Source of the DNA: CAYVXE01 sp964455375
GTDB taxonomy: Bacteria; Zhuqueibacterota; Zhuqueibacteria; Oceanimicrobiales; Oceanimicrobiaceae
Direction: 5' to 3'
Assembly (NCBI GenBank): GCA_964455375.1
Contig: CAYVXE010000145.1
Coordinates: 1-9,924 of the forward strand
DNA length: 9,924 nucleotides
Below the pieces are notes generated by a model. The model was not told the DNA's origin. It worked only from the letters and a program-made list of their open reading frames with translations, and made no database searches. Below are positions 1 through 8,300 of the stretch, in pieces (the first letter of the stretch is position 1; the number at the start of each line of letters is the position of its first letter). The translations under genes and the position numbers were made by a program.

Positions 1-1394
1 GCTTCAATTAATTTGTTTATACCGCCAACCAGTTCACCCCAACTGCCAGTAAAGGCTGATTCGTTACCACGAGTGTCAAGCTTACCATCTTGAATGGCGC
101 CAATCAGGACATTGGTCTCATCCAAAAGTCCGGAGATACTTTCTTTCATTGTAACCATGGCTCGCCCCAGGACATCCTGATCCGATACGGCCTTGACTTC
201 CATCGCAAGCATGCCACGTGCAATCTCTTCTGCGGCAACGGCCTTGGCTTTCTGATCCTCAATCATTTCACGAAACGAATCTGCAAGCTTCCCGATTTCA
301 TCATCTGATTTGTATTCGATGCTTTGCTCGATATCCCCGACAGCGAGCTTGAGAGCTGCATCTGCCATCTTGCCGAGAGGCCTGGTGATACTGCGAGCCA
401 CAAGCAATCCCAGGAATATCGAAGACAAAAACGCAACCATAGTTATTCCAATAAAAAAGTAAAGAGCGGTCTGGGCTTTACTCTTTATCTGTGCGGATCT
501 CCTGTTCAAATCGTCTGACAGCTTATCTTCCACCTCTTTTAAAAGATTTATCTTGTTTGTTTGTGTTTTAAACCAGTAAGCAGCATCTACGCCAAAATTG
601 CCCTCAAGAGCTTTTTCAAAAGCAATCTTCCTCATTCTTGTTACTTCCTCTGCAGCCGGATTTTTCATTTTATTTTGGAAAAAATCTTTTTGTTCACTTG
701 TTGCTACGGCCAAAAAAACGCTTCTGTAGACGTCCTGGGCTTTCACCAGAGAGCTGAATCTGTTAAACATACGGGGTGCAAATTTGTTTGCAGCAAAAAC
801 ATTGCTCAGAACTGCGCGCTCTATGCCTGCTCTTTCTTTTCCTTGTAAAAAGTTGACATAAGCAAAGAGCAGGGCCGAAAGCTCAGCATTTGTACATATT
901 TTTGATATATCAGAAATGACATTCAAAAAAGAAGTGTTCATATTTGTGTAATACGCGAGGGCTTCCTTTAGCGGAATGTTCAAGGTACGAACAGCATCTC
1001 TTTTGCCTTGCAGTTGCCTAAAATTGTCTAATGCACGATTCAGAGTGTTTTTGAACGCCGTCCCAAAATCCTCCTCCTCAAACGTTGTCAAAAACGTTTC
1101 CAAATTTTTTATCTTATTATCCGTTTCCTTTCTTTGCGCCGTTAAGTCTGTGGCAAATTGTTTTCCTTTGCTGCCCAGGAAACCGGCGGTCATCCCGCGC
1201 TCTTTTTGGGTTTCATGCACCAGAGCGCTTATCTTGACTGCCAGGGCAGACAACTTCTGCAACGAGCTCATCTCACCTGACAACTTGGCTTTTTCGGATA
1301 TTCCACTCAGTGAAAAATAGAGTAATCCTATGACCGGAAAAAGTAGGATTAAAATCAGTTTCGTATTGATTTTTAAGTTTGTTAAGAAAGACAA
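1..1394 (-). CDS. NIT-domain, HAMP-containing membrane receptor (probable methyl-accepting chemotaxis protein), 3' end cut by window
   Basis: The minus-strand frame is open from an in-frame TAA at 1403-1401 to the window edge and gives 464 residues from a TTG start at 1394. No ATG or GTG lies between that stop and the TTG, and a GAAGGG ribosome site sits 9 bases upstream. Visible parts in order: a short basic N-terminus; TM helix 1 (about 13-31); a mostly helical extracytoplasmic region (about 40-305) with the NIT signature ETQKERGMTAGFLGSKG (residues 61-77); TM helix 2 (about 311-333); HAMP (about 334-386, RSITRPLGKMA then DDEIGKLADSF); and a linker with a second HAMP-like stretch to 464. 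NIT domains are known nitrate/nitrite sensors in chemoreceptors, kinases, cyclases and antiterminators, but the ligand here is inferred only. The C-terminal effector is missing, so a kinase or cyclase remains possible. It is separated from the upstream operon by 447 bases and is probably transcribed independently. Confidence 0.85.
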   Translation of the reverse strand, partial: MSFLTNLKINTKLILILLFPVIGLLYFSLSGISEKAKLSGEMSSLQKLSALAVKISALVHETQKERGMTAGFLGSKGKQFATDLTAQRKETDNKIKNLETFLTTFEEEDFGTAFKNTLNRALDNFRQLQGKRDAVRTLNIPLKEALAYYTNMNTSFLNVISDISKICTNAELSALLFAYVNFLQGKERAGIERAVLSNVFAANKFAPRMFNRFSSLVKAQDVYRSVFLAVATSEQKDFFQNKMKNPAAEEVTRMRKIAFEKALEGNFGVDAAYWFKTQTNKINLLKEVEDKLSDDLNRRSAQIKSKAQTALYFFIGITMVAFLSSIFLGLLVARSITRPLGKMADAALKLAVGDIEQSIEYKSDDEIGKLADSFREMIEDQKAKAVAAEEIARGMLAMEVKAVSDQDVLGRAMVTMKESISGLLDETNVLIGAIQDGKLDTRGNESAFTGSWGELVGGINKLIE

Positions 1395-1403
1395 GGTAAG
1401 TTA

Positions 1404-1409
1404 CCCTTC
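1404..1409 (-). promoter_or_regulatory. Ribosome-binding site (GAAGGG) supporting a TTG start
   Basis: On the minus strand GAAGGG precedes TTG (1394-1392) by nine bases. An in-frame stop at 1403-1401 lies between the two, so TTG is the first usable start, and the hydrophobic TM helix 1 follows within a dozen residues as expected for a membrane receptor. Confidence 0.65.
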
Positions 1410-1470
1410 ATCAAAAAAAGTACAATAAAGCCAACTTAATTTTTTCATTCACCCGTATCTATAATTTTCG

Positions 1471-1488
1471 ACACGACAAACCACGTGT
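1471..1488. repeat. Short dyad ACACG-N8-CGTGT upstream of the receptor gene
   Basis: Arms of five bases (1471-1475 and 1484-1488) are separated by eight bases. It lies 77-94 bases upstream of the TTG start at 1394, where an operator could sit. Arms this short can arise by chance and no matching regulator is identified. Confidence 0.25.
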
Positions 1489-1513
1489 ACATAGGACATT
1501 TCAACGAAATATA

Positions 1514-1533
1514 TATAGGGTGACTTCCCTATA
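1514..1533. repeat. Inverted repeat TATAGGG-N6-CCCTATA in the intergenic region
   Basis: Perfect seven-base arms (1514-1520 and 1527-1533) flank a six-base centre. It lies 120-139 bases upstream of the receptor start, so it may be an operator or a small RNA hairpin. A second overlapping dyad, ACTTCC (1523-1528) with GGAAGT (1542-1547), shares part of it, so two mutually exclusive pairings exist. There is no T tract, so a terminator is unlikely. Confidence 0.35.
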
Positions 1534-1574
1534 AACCATAAGGAAGTAGACTGTTGATTCTCAATTAACATATT

Positions 1575-1589
1575 AACCCTGTCAGGGTT
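1575..1589. repeat. Compact palindrome AACCCT-GTC-AGGGTT
   Basis: Six-base perfect arms with a three-base loop make a tight hairpin between the REP-like element and the TATAGGG dyad. Similar small palindromic units are often dispersed in the intergenic regions of environmental bacterial genomes. It has no adjacent T run, so I do not call it a terminator. Confidence 0.4.
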
Positions 1590-1653
1590 TGTAACGGTAA
1601 TCAGGAATCACAACAGTGGTTAGGTGACGTTGTGGAAAAAGAGACGGTCGAAA

Positions 1654-1785
1654 AAGTTGAATTTAAATCAATCTTCATGCAGAGCGCCAACGAAGCCTGA
1701 TTTTCTCGTCGTGCCGATGCTCTGCGGCGGCACGACAGCCGCTCCAACGCAGAGCATTGGAGCGAGTTTTGGTGTATTTCAACTT
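1654..1785. repeat. REP/MITE-like intergenic element with two hairpins and short terminal inverted repeats
   Basis: The 132-base unit is bounded by AAGTTGAA (1654-1661) and TTCAACTT (1778-1785). Inside are two strong hairpins. Hairpin 1 has arms GTCGTGCCG (1708-1716) and CGGCACGAC (1728-1736). Hairpin 2 has arms CGCTCCAA (1740-1747) and TTGGAGCG (1757-1764). Their apical cores are reverse complements: ATGCTCTGCG (1717-1726) and CGCAGAGCAT (1748-1757). This head-to-head arrangement resembles paired REP/BIME elements, some of which are mobilised by RAYT (Y1) transposases; no such transposase is in the window. The GC-rich core contrasts with the AT-rich flanks. It lies 57-188 bases downstream of the response-regulator stop and may also affect the 3' end of that mRNA. 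A 65-codon minus-strand frame across it is not credible as a gene. Confidence 0.6.
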
Positions 1786-1841
1786 CGCTAAGGATCAAGA
1801 GGGAAACTACTTTTTAGATAGTTGCGAAAGGCGTGGTAAAT

Positions 1842-2900
1842 TTAAATAGGACGCCAGTTTACAGCAAATTGACGCAATTCATTTGCGGTTTTCAAATGAA
1901 GTTTCTTTTTGATATGTGCACGATGTGTTTCAATGGTTTTCGGGCTGAGGAATAGTTCCTGGGCAATCTGGACTAAACTCTTGCCCATTCCGATCAGTTG
2001 AAACACTTCCAACTCCCGGTCGCTCAAGACGTCAAGCACTTCCATTTTCATATCCCCACCCTTGCGGTGCGTCATTACATTTAACAACTTAGATTGCATT
2101 GCTGCGCTCAAATAGATATTTCCTGCTAAAACCTCGTAAACAGCATTCAGTATTTCTTCATTGGAGCTGTTTTTCATAATATAGCCATTTGCCCCGGCAC
2201 GGAGTGCACGCTCAGCAAAATACAATTCACTCTTAGATGTCAAGACCAGAATGCACAACTGGCTGTCTTCGCGCCGCAGGCTTTTGATCAGGTTAAAATC
2301 ATTTATGTCATTATGGGAAATATCCAAAATCACCATGTGCGGCTTCAGTTTTCCGATGTCAACAATGGCCTGATTACCATTTTCTGCTTCACCACACAAA
2401 ACTAACTTTTTTTCTTTCTCGATCAATTGAGCTAAACCATGCCGGGTAATAGAATGGTTATCAATTAGATACAATTTTTCCACATTTTTGCTTTTTCCAA
2501 AATCCTGGAGCAACCGTTCTTCATTTTTTTGAAAGCGCGAGAAAGTCATTTCTATAATTGCATATAACTCTCTCTCCCTAAATGGTTTAACAACGTATCC
2601 CGAAGGCCTGGTCAACTTTGCCCGCTCAAGAGTACTATCATCGGAATGCGCGGTTAAATAAATAACCGGTACCCTCAGTTCCTGTTTAATTCTCTCTGCG
2701 GTCGAAATACCATCTTTATCCCCCTCTATCTTAATATCCATTAATATTAAATCGGGATGGATGACTTTTGCAAACCCAATTGCTTCCTCGCCGGATCGGG
2801 CAATTGCCGGAACAGAATACCCCATTTTTTTTAAGACGGAAGACAAGTCTTCAGCAACAATCAACTCATCCTCAACAATTAATATTCTTTTCTTGTCCAT
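1842..2900 (-). CDS. Response regulator with two receiver domains and a LuxR/NarL-type DNA-binding domain
   Basis: This 352-residue cytosolic transcription factor reads REC-REC-HTH. Receiver 1 (about 4-122) has the acidic pair D11-E12, phospho-acceptor D55, T83 and K105, all canonical. Receiver 2 (about 141-260) is NarL-like, with phospho-acceptor D193, T221 and K243, but its acidic pair is D147-N148, so metal binding may be weakened. The C-terminal LuxR helix-turn-helix (about 290-348) contains LSDRELEVFQLIGMG and LSPKTIETHRAHIKKKL. The usual NarL-type regulator has one receiver and about 200-220 residues, so this is that architecture with an extra N-terminal receiver. It is the last gene of the probable operon, 32 bases after the hybrid kinase. 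No clear Shine-Dalgarno sequence precedes ATG 2900, so translation may depend on the upstream gene or on a leader feature. Targets are unknown. The domain assignment is very secure. Confidence 0.95.
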   Translation of the reverse strand: MDKKRILIVEDELIVAEDLSSVLKKMGYSVPAIARSGEEAIGFAKVIHPDLILMDIKIEGDKDGISTAERIKQELRVPVIYLTAHSDDSTLERAKLTRPSGYVVKPFRERELYAIIEMTFSRFQKNEERLLQDFGKSKNVEKLYLIDNHSITRHGLAQLIEKEKKLVLCGEAENGNQAIVDIGKLKPHMVILDISHNDINDFNLIKSLRREDSQLCILVLTSKSELYFAERALRAGANGYIMKNSSNEEILNAVYEVLAGNIYLSAAMQSKLLNVMTHRKGGDMKMEVLDVLSDRELEVFQLIGMGKSLVQIAQELFLSPKTIETHRAHIKKKLHLKTANELRQFAVNWRPI

Positions 2901-2911
2901 AAGCAGGTTAA

Positions 2912-2925
2912 ATGTTACTTAACAT
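2912..2925. promoter_or_regulatory. Palindrome ATGTTA-CT-TAACAT between hybrid kinase and regulator genes
   Basis: Perfect six-base arms with a two-base centre lie 12-25 bases upstream of the regulator ATG, in the 32-base intergenic gap. NarL-family proteins are known to bind closely spaced inverted sites, so this could be an autoregulatory site. It could also form a weak AU-rich hairpin over the ribosome entry region. Both roles are inference. Confidence 0.25.
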
Positions 2926-2932
2926 GATGCAT

Positions 2933-5323
2933 TTAAAATTTTCTTGCTTTATCCAATTCTTTCCGCACCGCAAGCGCTAATGAGCGCAAGGTAAAAGGCT
3001 TATTTACAAAAGCACCGGCACCCATTCGCAATGCAACCTTTACTCGCTTACTAAAAGCATAGCCGGAGACGAGAACAGCCTTTTGTTGTGGATTTATGTT
3101 TAAAATTCTTCTATACGTCTCAGTACCGTCAATACCTTCCATGAGCATATCGATAATAAGTAAATCCTGTGGGTGTGTTTTTACGAACTCAACAGCAGAT
3201 TCGCCGCTTTCAACCGTACTTACGCGATACCCTAATTTCGTGAGAATTTTACCAACCACATTTCTTTGCAGCGGATCGTCATCAATAATTAAGACGCTTT
3301 CATGACCACCTTTTATGGTTACTTCATCAGGAATGAAGTCGGCAACATCATCACGCGAAGTTGGAAAATACAAGGTAAACGTGGTACCTTCGTCAACTTT
3401 GCTATCGACTGTAATATAGCCGTGATGATCCTGCACAATACTACGAACAATACTCAATCCAAGACCAGACCCATGTTTAGGATCGGTTATTTTTGTCGTA
3501 AAAAACGGATCGAATATTTTATCCAACACATCAGGTTCAATACCACAGCCGGAATCCTTTATTTCCACTTTCACATACTCTCCCCGACTCACCTTTTCAT
3601 AGCCCCACAAAGGATTATCCAAATACACATTTTGTGTTGTAATGAGAACTTTCCCATTTTCCTTTATTGCCTCTCCGGCATTATTGAGAAGATTTAAGAA
3701 GGTACGGGTTAATTGTGCATTTCCCCCTTTTATCAGAAAAAGACCCTTTTGAAATTTTTTCGTTATACCTATTGAATTCGGTAACTTTGCAGTACTGACG
3801 ACCGCATGCAGCAATTTATTTAAGTCGATAAGTCTTATTGAGTAATAAGCGCGCCTCCCAAGCGTTAACAACTGTTGATTGATCTCGGCGATTTGTTCCG
3901 CAGCCTTTTGCATTTCCTGCAGCATCTGGAAACTTTCCGAATCGGACTTCAACTCTTTTACAAGTAAAGGAGGATAAGCGGTAAGCGGCACAAGAAGATT
4001 ATTAAAGTCATGGGCGATCTGACCGGCGATTCTACCGGCGGTTTCCAATCGTTCAGCCCGGGCAAGTTTTGCCTCTATTTCTCTGCGACGGGTGATATCT
4101 TTTCCAGTCGAAATGAAATGAGAAATTTTACCTTCTTTATCACGCACCGGAGTAATGGTTTTTTCTTCATAATAAAACTCTCCATTCTTCTTTTGGTTGA
4201 TCAGCACACTCTGAAATACTTTACCAGCGAGAATGGTACTCCACATATTTTTATAAAATTGTTCATCATGTTTTCCAGATTTGAGTATATTGCTTTTGCG
4301 TCCGATCACCTCTTCTTTTTTAAAAAATGTATTCTTCTCAAAAGATGGATTGACATATTCAATGATGCCGTTTTTATCCGTTACCATAATATAATCGGCG
4401 GTTTGCTCAAGTGTACTCGAAAGGTAGCGTAGTTTTTGCTCGGCCTTTTTGTGTTGTTCAATTTCATTTTTCAAGACGCTGATCGTTTTTAATAATTCAT
4501 TTTTGCGCTTAATAATCTGACTTTTAAGCGTCTGTTCAGATTCTTTCAAATAAACTTCCATGTTTTCCAGCTCTGTGAAATCCTGAAAAACCACAACAGA
4601 GCCGTGAACATTTCCCTTGCGGTCTTTAATTGGCGCGACACTATCACCGATTGCAACTTCTTTTCCGGTTTTTGTGATAATTTTTGTTCTCGCCGGTAAT
4701 TTAACAATTTTTCCTTCACTTAATGTCTTCTCAACCGGGTCCTTAAATCCTAAATTTTGCTCTTTATCGGAAATTCTGAATACGTCACTTGCCTGTTTGC
4801 CCAGAGCTTCTCTTCTGTACCATCCGGTCAACTCTTCTGCAACCGAATTCATAAAAACCACATTACCATGCTCATTGGTTGCGATAACCCCGTCACCGAC
4901 ACTTTGCAACGTTGTGGCATACCATTGCTGGCTTTTTTTTAATTTTTCTTCCATTCTGTGCTTATATAACGCAATTTCCACTGCCGAATAAAGTTCTCTT
5001 TTTTTGAACGGCTTCAGGATGTATCCAAACGGTTCTATTTTCTTTGCGGCCGATATGGTTCGCGTATCGGAATAGGCTGTGAGAAAAATGACCGGGACAT
5101 CCAATGCTTTTCTGATCTCATGCGCGGCTTCAATGCCATTAGAATCGCCTTCTAAAACAATATCTATAATGATTAGATCGGGTTTGGTTTGTAAGGCAAC
5201 TTTCACTGCATCCTTAGCAGAACTTGCAATTCCGATTATTTCAAAACCAAATTTTAACAACGTGACCTTAATATCCTCAGCAACAATAAGTTCATCTTCA
5301 ACAACTAAAATTTTAGCAGACAT
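2933..5323 (-). CDS. Hybrid sensor histidine kinase, REC-PAS-PAS-HisKA-HATPase-REC
   Basis: This 796-residue protein has no membrane segment and should be cytosolic. Order: receiver 1 (about 3-122; D10-E11, D54, T82, K104); PAS1 (about 131-255, ending in VVVFQDFTE); a coiled-coil linker (about 255-300); PAS2 (about 300-412, ending in STGKDIT); dimerisation/phospho-acceptor helix with H438 in GQIAHDFNN; HATPase with N box around 547-551 (NNAGE), G1 DSGCGIEPD (590-598), F box DPFFTTK (605-611) and G2 HGSGLGLSI (617-625); and receiver 2 (about 675-792; D681-D683, D725, K775). S753 replaces the usual Thr in receiver 2, a common variant. All residues needed for autophosphorylation and internal transfer are present. 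The N-terminal receiver lets another kinase, plausibly the gene 29 bases upstream, control it. ATG 5323 is supported by GAGGGG six bases upstream. Signal and targets are unknown. Confidence 0.96.
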   Translation of the reverse strand: MSAKILVVEDELIVAEDIKVTLLKFGFEIIGIASSAKDAVKVALQTKPDLIIIDIVLEGDSNGIEAAHEIRKALDVPVIFLTAYSDTRTISAAKKIEPFGYILKPFKKRELYSAVEIALYKHRMEEKLKKSQQWYATTLQSVGDGVIATNEHGNVVFMNSVAEELTGWYRREALGKQASDVFRISDKEQNLGFKDPVEKTLSEGKIVKLPARTKIITKTGKEVAIGDSVAPIKDRKGNVHGSVVVFQDFTELENMEVYLKESEQTLKSQIIKRKNELLKTISVLKNEIEQHKKAEQKLRYLSSTLEQTADYIMVTDKNGIIEYVNPSFEKNTFFKKEEVIGRKSNILKSGKHDEQFYKNMWSTILAGKVFQSVLINQKKNGEFYYEEKTITPVRDKEGKISHFISTGKDITRRREIEAKLARAERLETAGRIAGQIAHDFNNLLVPLTAYPPLLVKELKSDSESFQMLQEMQKAAEQIAEINQQLLTLGRRAYYSIRLIDLNKLLHAVVSTAKLPNSIGITKKFQKGLFLIKGGNAQLTRTFLNLLNNAGEAIKENGKVLITTQNVYLDNPLWGYEKVSRGEYVKVEIKDSGCGIEPDVLDKIFDPFFTTKITDPKHGSGLGLSIVRSIVQDHHGYITVDSKVDEGTTFTLYFPTSRDDVADFIPDEVTIKGGHESVLIIDDDPLQRNVVGKILTKLGYRVSTVESGESAVEFVKTHPQDLLIIDMLMEGIDGTETYRRILNINPQQKAVLVSGYAFSKRVKVALRMGAGAFVNKPFTLRSLALAVRKELDKARKF

Positions 5324-5329
5324 TGGTTA

Positions 5330-5335
5330 CCCCTC
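5330..5335 (-). promoter_or_regulatory. Ribosome-binding site of the hybrid kinase
   Basis: GAGGGG on the minus strand stands six bases before ATG 5323 and confirms that start. It lies within the 29-base gap after the upstream kinase stop, so the two genes are close enough for cotranscription. Confidence 0.75.
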
Positions 5336-5352
5336 ATTTGCAAGCATTCAAA

Positions 5353-8300
5353 TCAAGCATGAAATACGATCTTATAACTTGTCCCATTTTTTGATTGCAC
5401 CTTTAACTTTCCTTTTAGTTGACGGCAAAACATTTGAATCAGTTTTAATCCGAGCGAACGGTCGTTCATGGAACTTTCATTCGCAAAGCCAACACCGTTA
5501 TCCCGAACTTCTATGGTCATGATATTATCTGCCGATTTTTTTATACTCAACAATATCTGTCCATCGGAAGATTTTGGAAACGCATGTTTTAAAGCATTGG
5601 AAACCAATTCATTCACTAACAAGCCGCACGTTATTGATTTATCAAGATCGATGACGGCCTCTTTGCCTCTTACTTCAATATGTATATTTTGATTCTGATG
5701 TATATATGTCCGGTAAAGATTTGACATTAGATTTTTTAGATATTCAACTAAATCAATCGCACCAAAATCTTTGGATTGATAAAGCATTTCATGAATTAAG
5801 GCCATTGATTGAATGCGGTCCTGACTAGCGTATAATATTTCTTTCACGTCGCCGGCTGCATTATTTGATTGTAAATTCAGCAAACTGGAAATGATTTGCA
5901 AATTATTTTTGACCCGGTGATGTATTTCCCCTAGCATTATTTCTTTTTCTTCAAGAGATTTCCTGATTTCTTGTTGCGCCTGTTTCCGCTCCGTAATATC
6001 CCGGTAGTACCAGATTCTTCCATAATAAAAACCCTCCTCACTTTTCACCGGCGAACTATACTGTTCAAAAACCCGGCCATCTTTTAGATGAATCTCATCA
6101 AAAGCTTGTTCATTCGGATGCTTGTAAAGATAGTCTACTTTCCAGACAAATTCATCGGGACTCTTAACCTGCGATTTTGCAAATTCCACAGCCTTATTAG
6201 AATCCAAAAATGTAAGGTTTGCAGGGATTCCCCATAGTTGAAAAAAACGTTTGTTATGCCAGAACCACTTTCCTTCAGACGAAACAAATAAAACTCCGTC
6301 AAGAGAGGTTTCTCCCTGGCATTCTAAAAGAGCTTTTTGATATTTTAACTCCTCCTCCGCCTGTTTCCTCTCTGTTATATCCTTGTTTACTAAAATGATA
6401 ACATCACCATGTTTGGNNNNNNNNNNNNNNNNNNNNNNNNNNNNNNNNNNNNNNNNNNNNNNNNNNNNNNNNNNNNNNNNNNNNNNNNNNNNNNNNNNNN
6501 NNNNNNNNNNNNNNNNTGTTTCCTCTCTGTTATATCCTTGTTTACTAAAATGATAACATCACCATGTTTGGAATGTTTAATCTTGGAGATTGAGGTATCG
6601 CTCCAAAACAGACGGCCATTTTTTTTGACATTTCTAAATTCTACTTTTGAAACGCCTGAGGTATTCAATCTGTCATGAATAATCGTTCCATCGGCGCTAT
6701 TTGCTTCGCTTAAAATTCGAATATCTTTTCCCATAAGCTCACCGCGATTATAGCCGAACATTTTTTCAGCGCTCGAATTTACAAAAATAATCTTTTGGTC
6801 GGACTCACGGATCAAAAATACCCCCTCAGCCATATTTGAAATGATCTGTTCTGAAAGACGGATCTGTTCCTCAGAAATTTTTTGTTGTGTAACATCCATA
6901 ATAACAGCAAAACTTCCTTTAAAATTTTCATCATCATCGAACAAAGCTTTGGGAGAAATATGGACAAAAATTTGTTGGCCGTCCTTTTTTAACACAGAAA
7001 TATCATACGAAGACTCCACTCCCCTTGCGCGTTTTTTTAATTCTTTCAGAACCTGCTTATAGTCGAAATTGTTTTTGTACTTTTCAAAAATATTGACGCC
7101 AACAACTTCTTCTTTTGAATATCCAAACATCGGGCAGACCCTGTCATTGACAAAGGTCACAATCCCATTTTCATCAACAGCCACCACGGCTTCATTCATG
7201 GTCTCAACTAGTATTCGATAGCGTTCTTCACTTTTTTGTAAAACTTTCAAAATTCTTTTTTGATCTGTAATATCTGAGCCCGAACTCAACGTGCCGGTAA
7301 TCTCTCCCGCTTTGTTTTTCAGCACAGAGTTGTGCCACAGGATGCTTTTATGCTGGCCGTCCTTTGCGATAATCTCGTTTTCATACAGTTCAGCAGATGG
7401 CATTCGGTTATTTATCAAGTCATGAAAAACCGCTTTGACTTTTTCTCTTTCTTCGGATGGAATAAAATGGTCAAACCAGTTTTTCCCCAATATATCGCTT
7501 TTTCCATCAGGCCTCAAAATCTGACATCCTTTGGTATTGATTAATGTAACATTTCCACCTCGATCTAAAGCGACGACAATTTCACCGGCAACATCGAGAT
7601 AATTTTTTAATTTGGTCTTTTGGTCATCCAAAGCCCTTTCGGCATTTTTCTGGTTTGTGATATCCAACAACTGTCCATGAATTTCTATTAACTGACCACT
7701 CTTATCATATTTTCCTACTGCATTTGAAATGATGTTTATCCTTTGCCCGTCTTTTTTCACCAACGTTTCTTCCTGGTTTCTGAGCATTTTTCTCTCTGCA
7801 AGCAATGCTAAATATTTTTCTCTTGACTCCGGATTTGGATAGACCGTCACGGAGTTATTTGATAATAACTCCTTGACGGACGCAAACCCCATTATTTTTA
7901 CTAAGGCCTGATTGCACTCTATTATGGTTCCATCCGGTTTTGTAATATAATTGCCAACTAAGCTCTCATGAAACAACTCTTTGTAATGCTTTTCACTTTC
8001 CTTTCTCCGGTTAACTTCGATTTTAAGTTTCTTATTATTATTAGAAATTTCAAATGTCCGGGTTGCAATTGTTTCCTCTAACTTGCGCTGCTGTTGTTGA
8101 CGAACTGCATCCGCCAGTTTTGGTTCTGTTATGTCCACCGTGTATACCATAATCATATCATCGGGAACATAGACGTAGGTGACCCGCAGATATTTGGTTT
8201 CTCCTGTGGTGCGAAACCGATATTTGATTTCACGCGTGTGATGCATCTTGCTCTCATAACATCTTGGGTAATCCTGCACTATATCAGGGTCATCCACATA

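Noticed and set aside
90..1320. Several plus-strand frames of 64-114 codons
   Set aside because: They are antisense shadows of the NIT-HAMP receptor, which has a coherent domain order on the minus strand.
1601..1798. 65-codon minus-strand open frame
   Set aside because: It is translated straight through the two hairpins of the REP-like element and has no recognisable domain or ribosome site.
1800..1841. Rho-independent terminator right after the regulator
   Set aside because: Only a five-base AACTA/TAGTT pairing is present with no following T run on the minus strand. The stronger hairpins further on also lack a T tract in that direction.
3096..5522. Plus-strand frames of 61-147 codons across the hybrid kinase
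   Set aside because: They are antisense to well-conserved receiver, PAS and kinase motifs and show no domain of their own.
5353..6207. Independent 284-residue kinase starting at 6207
   Set aside because: The start would be a TTG inside a PAS domain, and the frame stays open upstream through the gap-flanking repeat. It is the C-terminal part of the larger gene.
6390..6516. Apparent C-terminus of the PAS array protein just after the gap (ending PNMVMLSF)
   Set aside because: It is read through the Ns into the second copy of the duplicated 55 bases in a shifted frame. The true continuation is in the frame of the downstream kinase core.
6362..6571. A true tandem repeat inside the gene
   Set aside because: PAS linkers such as DITERK recur in this protein, but at DNA level the other copies diverge. 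A perfect 55-base match ending exactly at the N run is better explained as contig overlap, though reads are needed to exclude an extra PAS unit.
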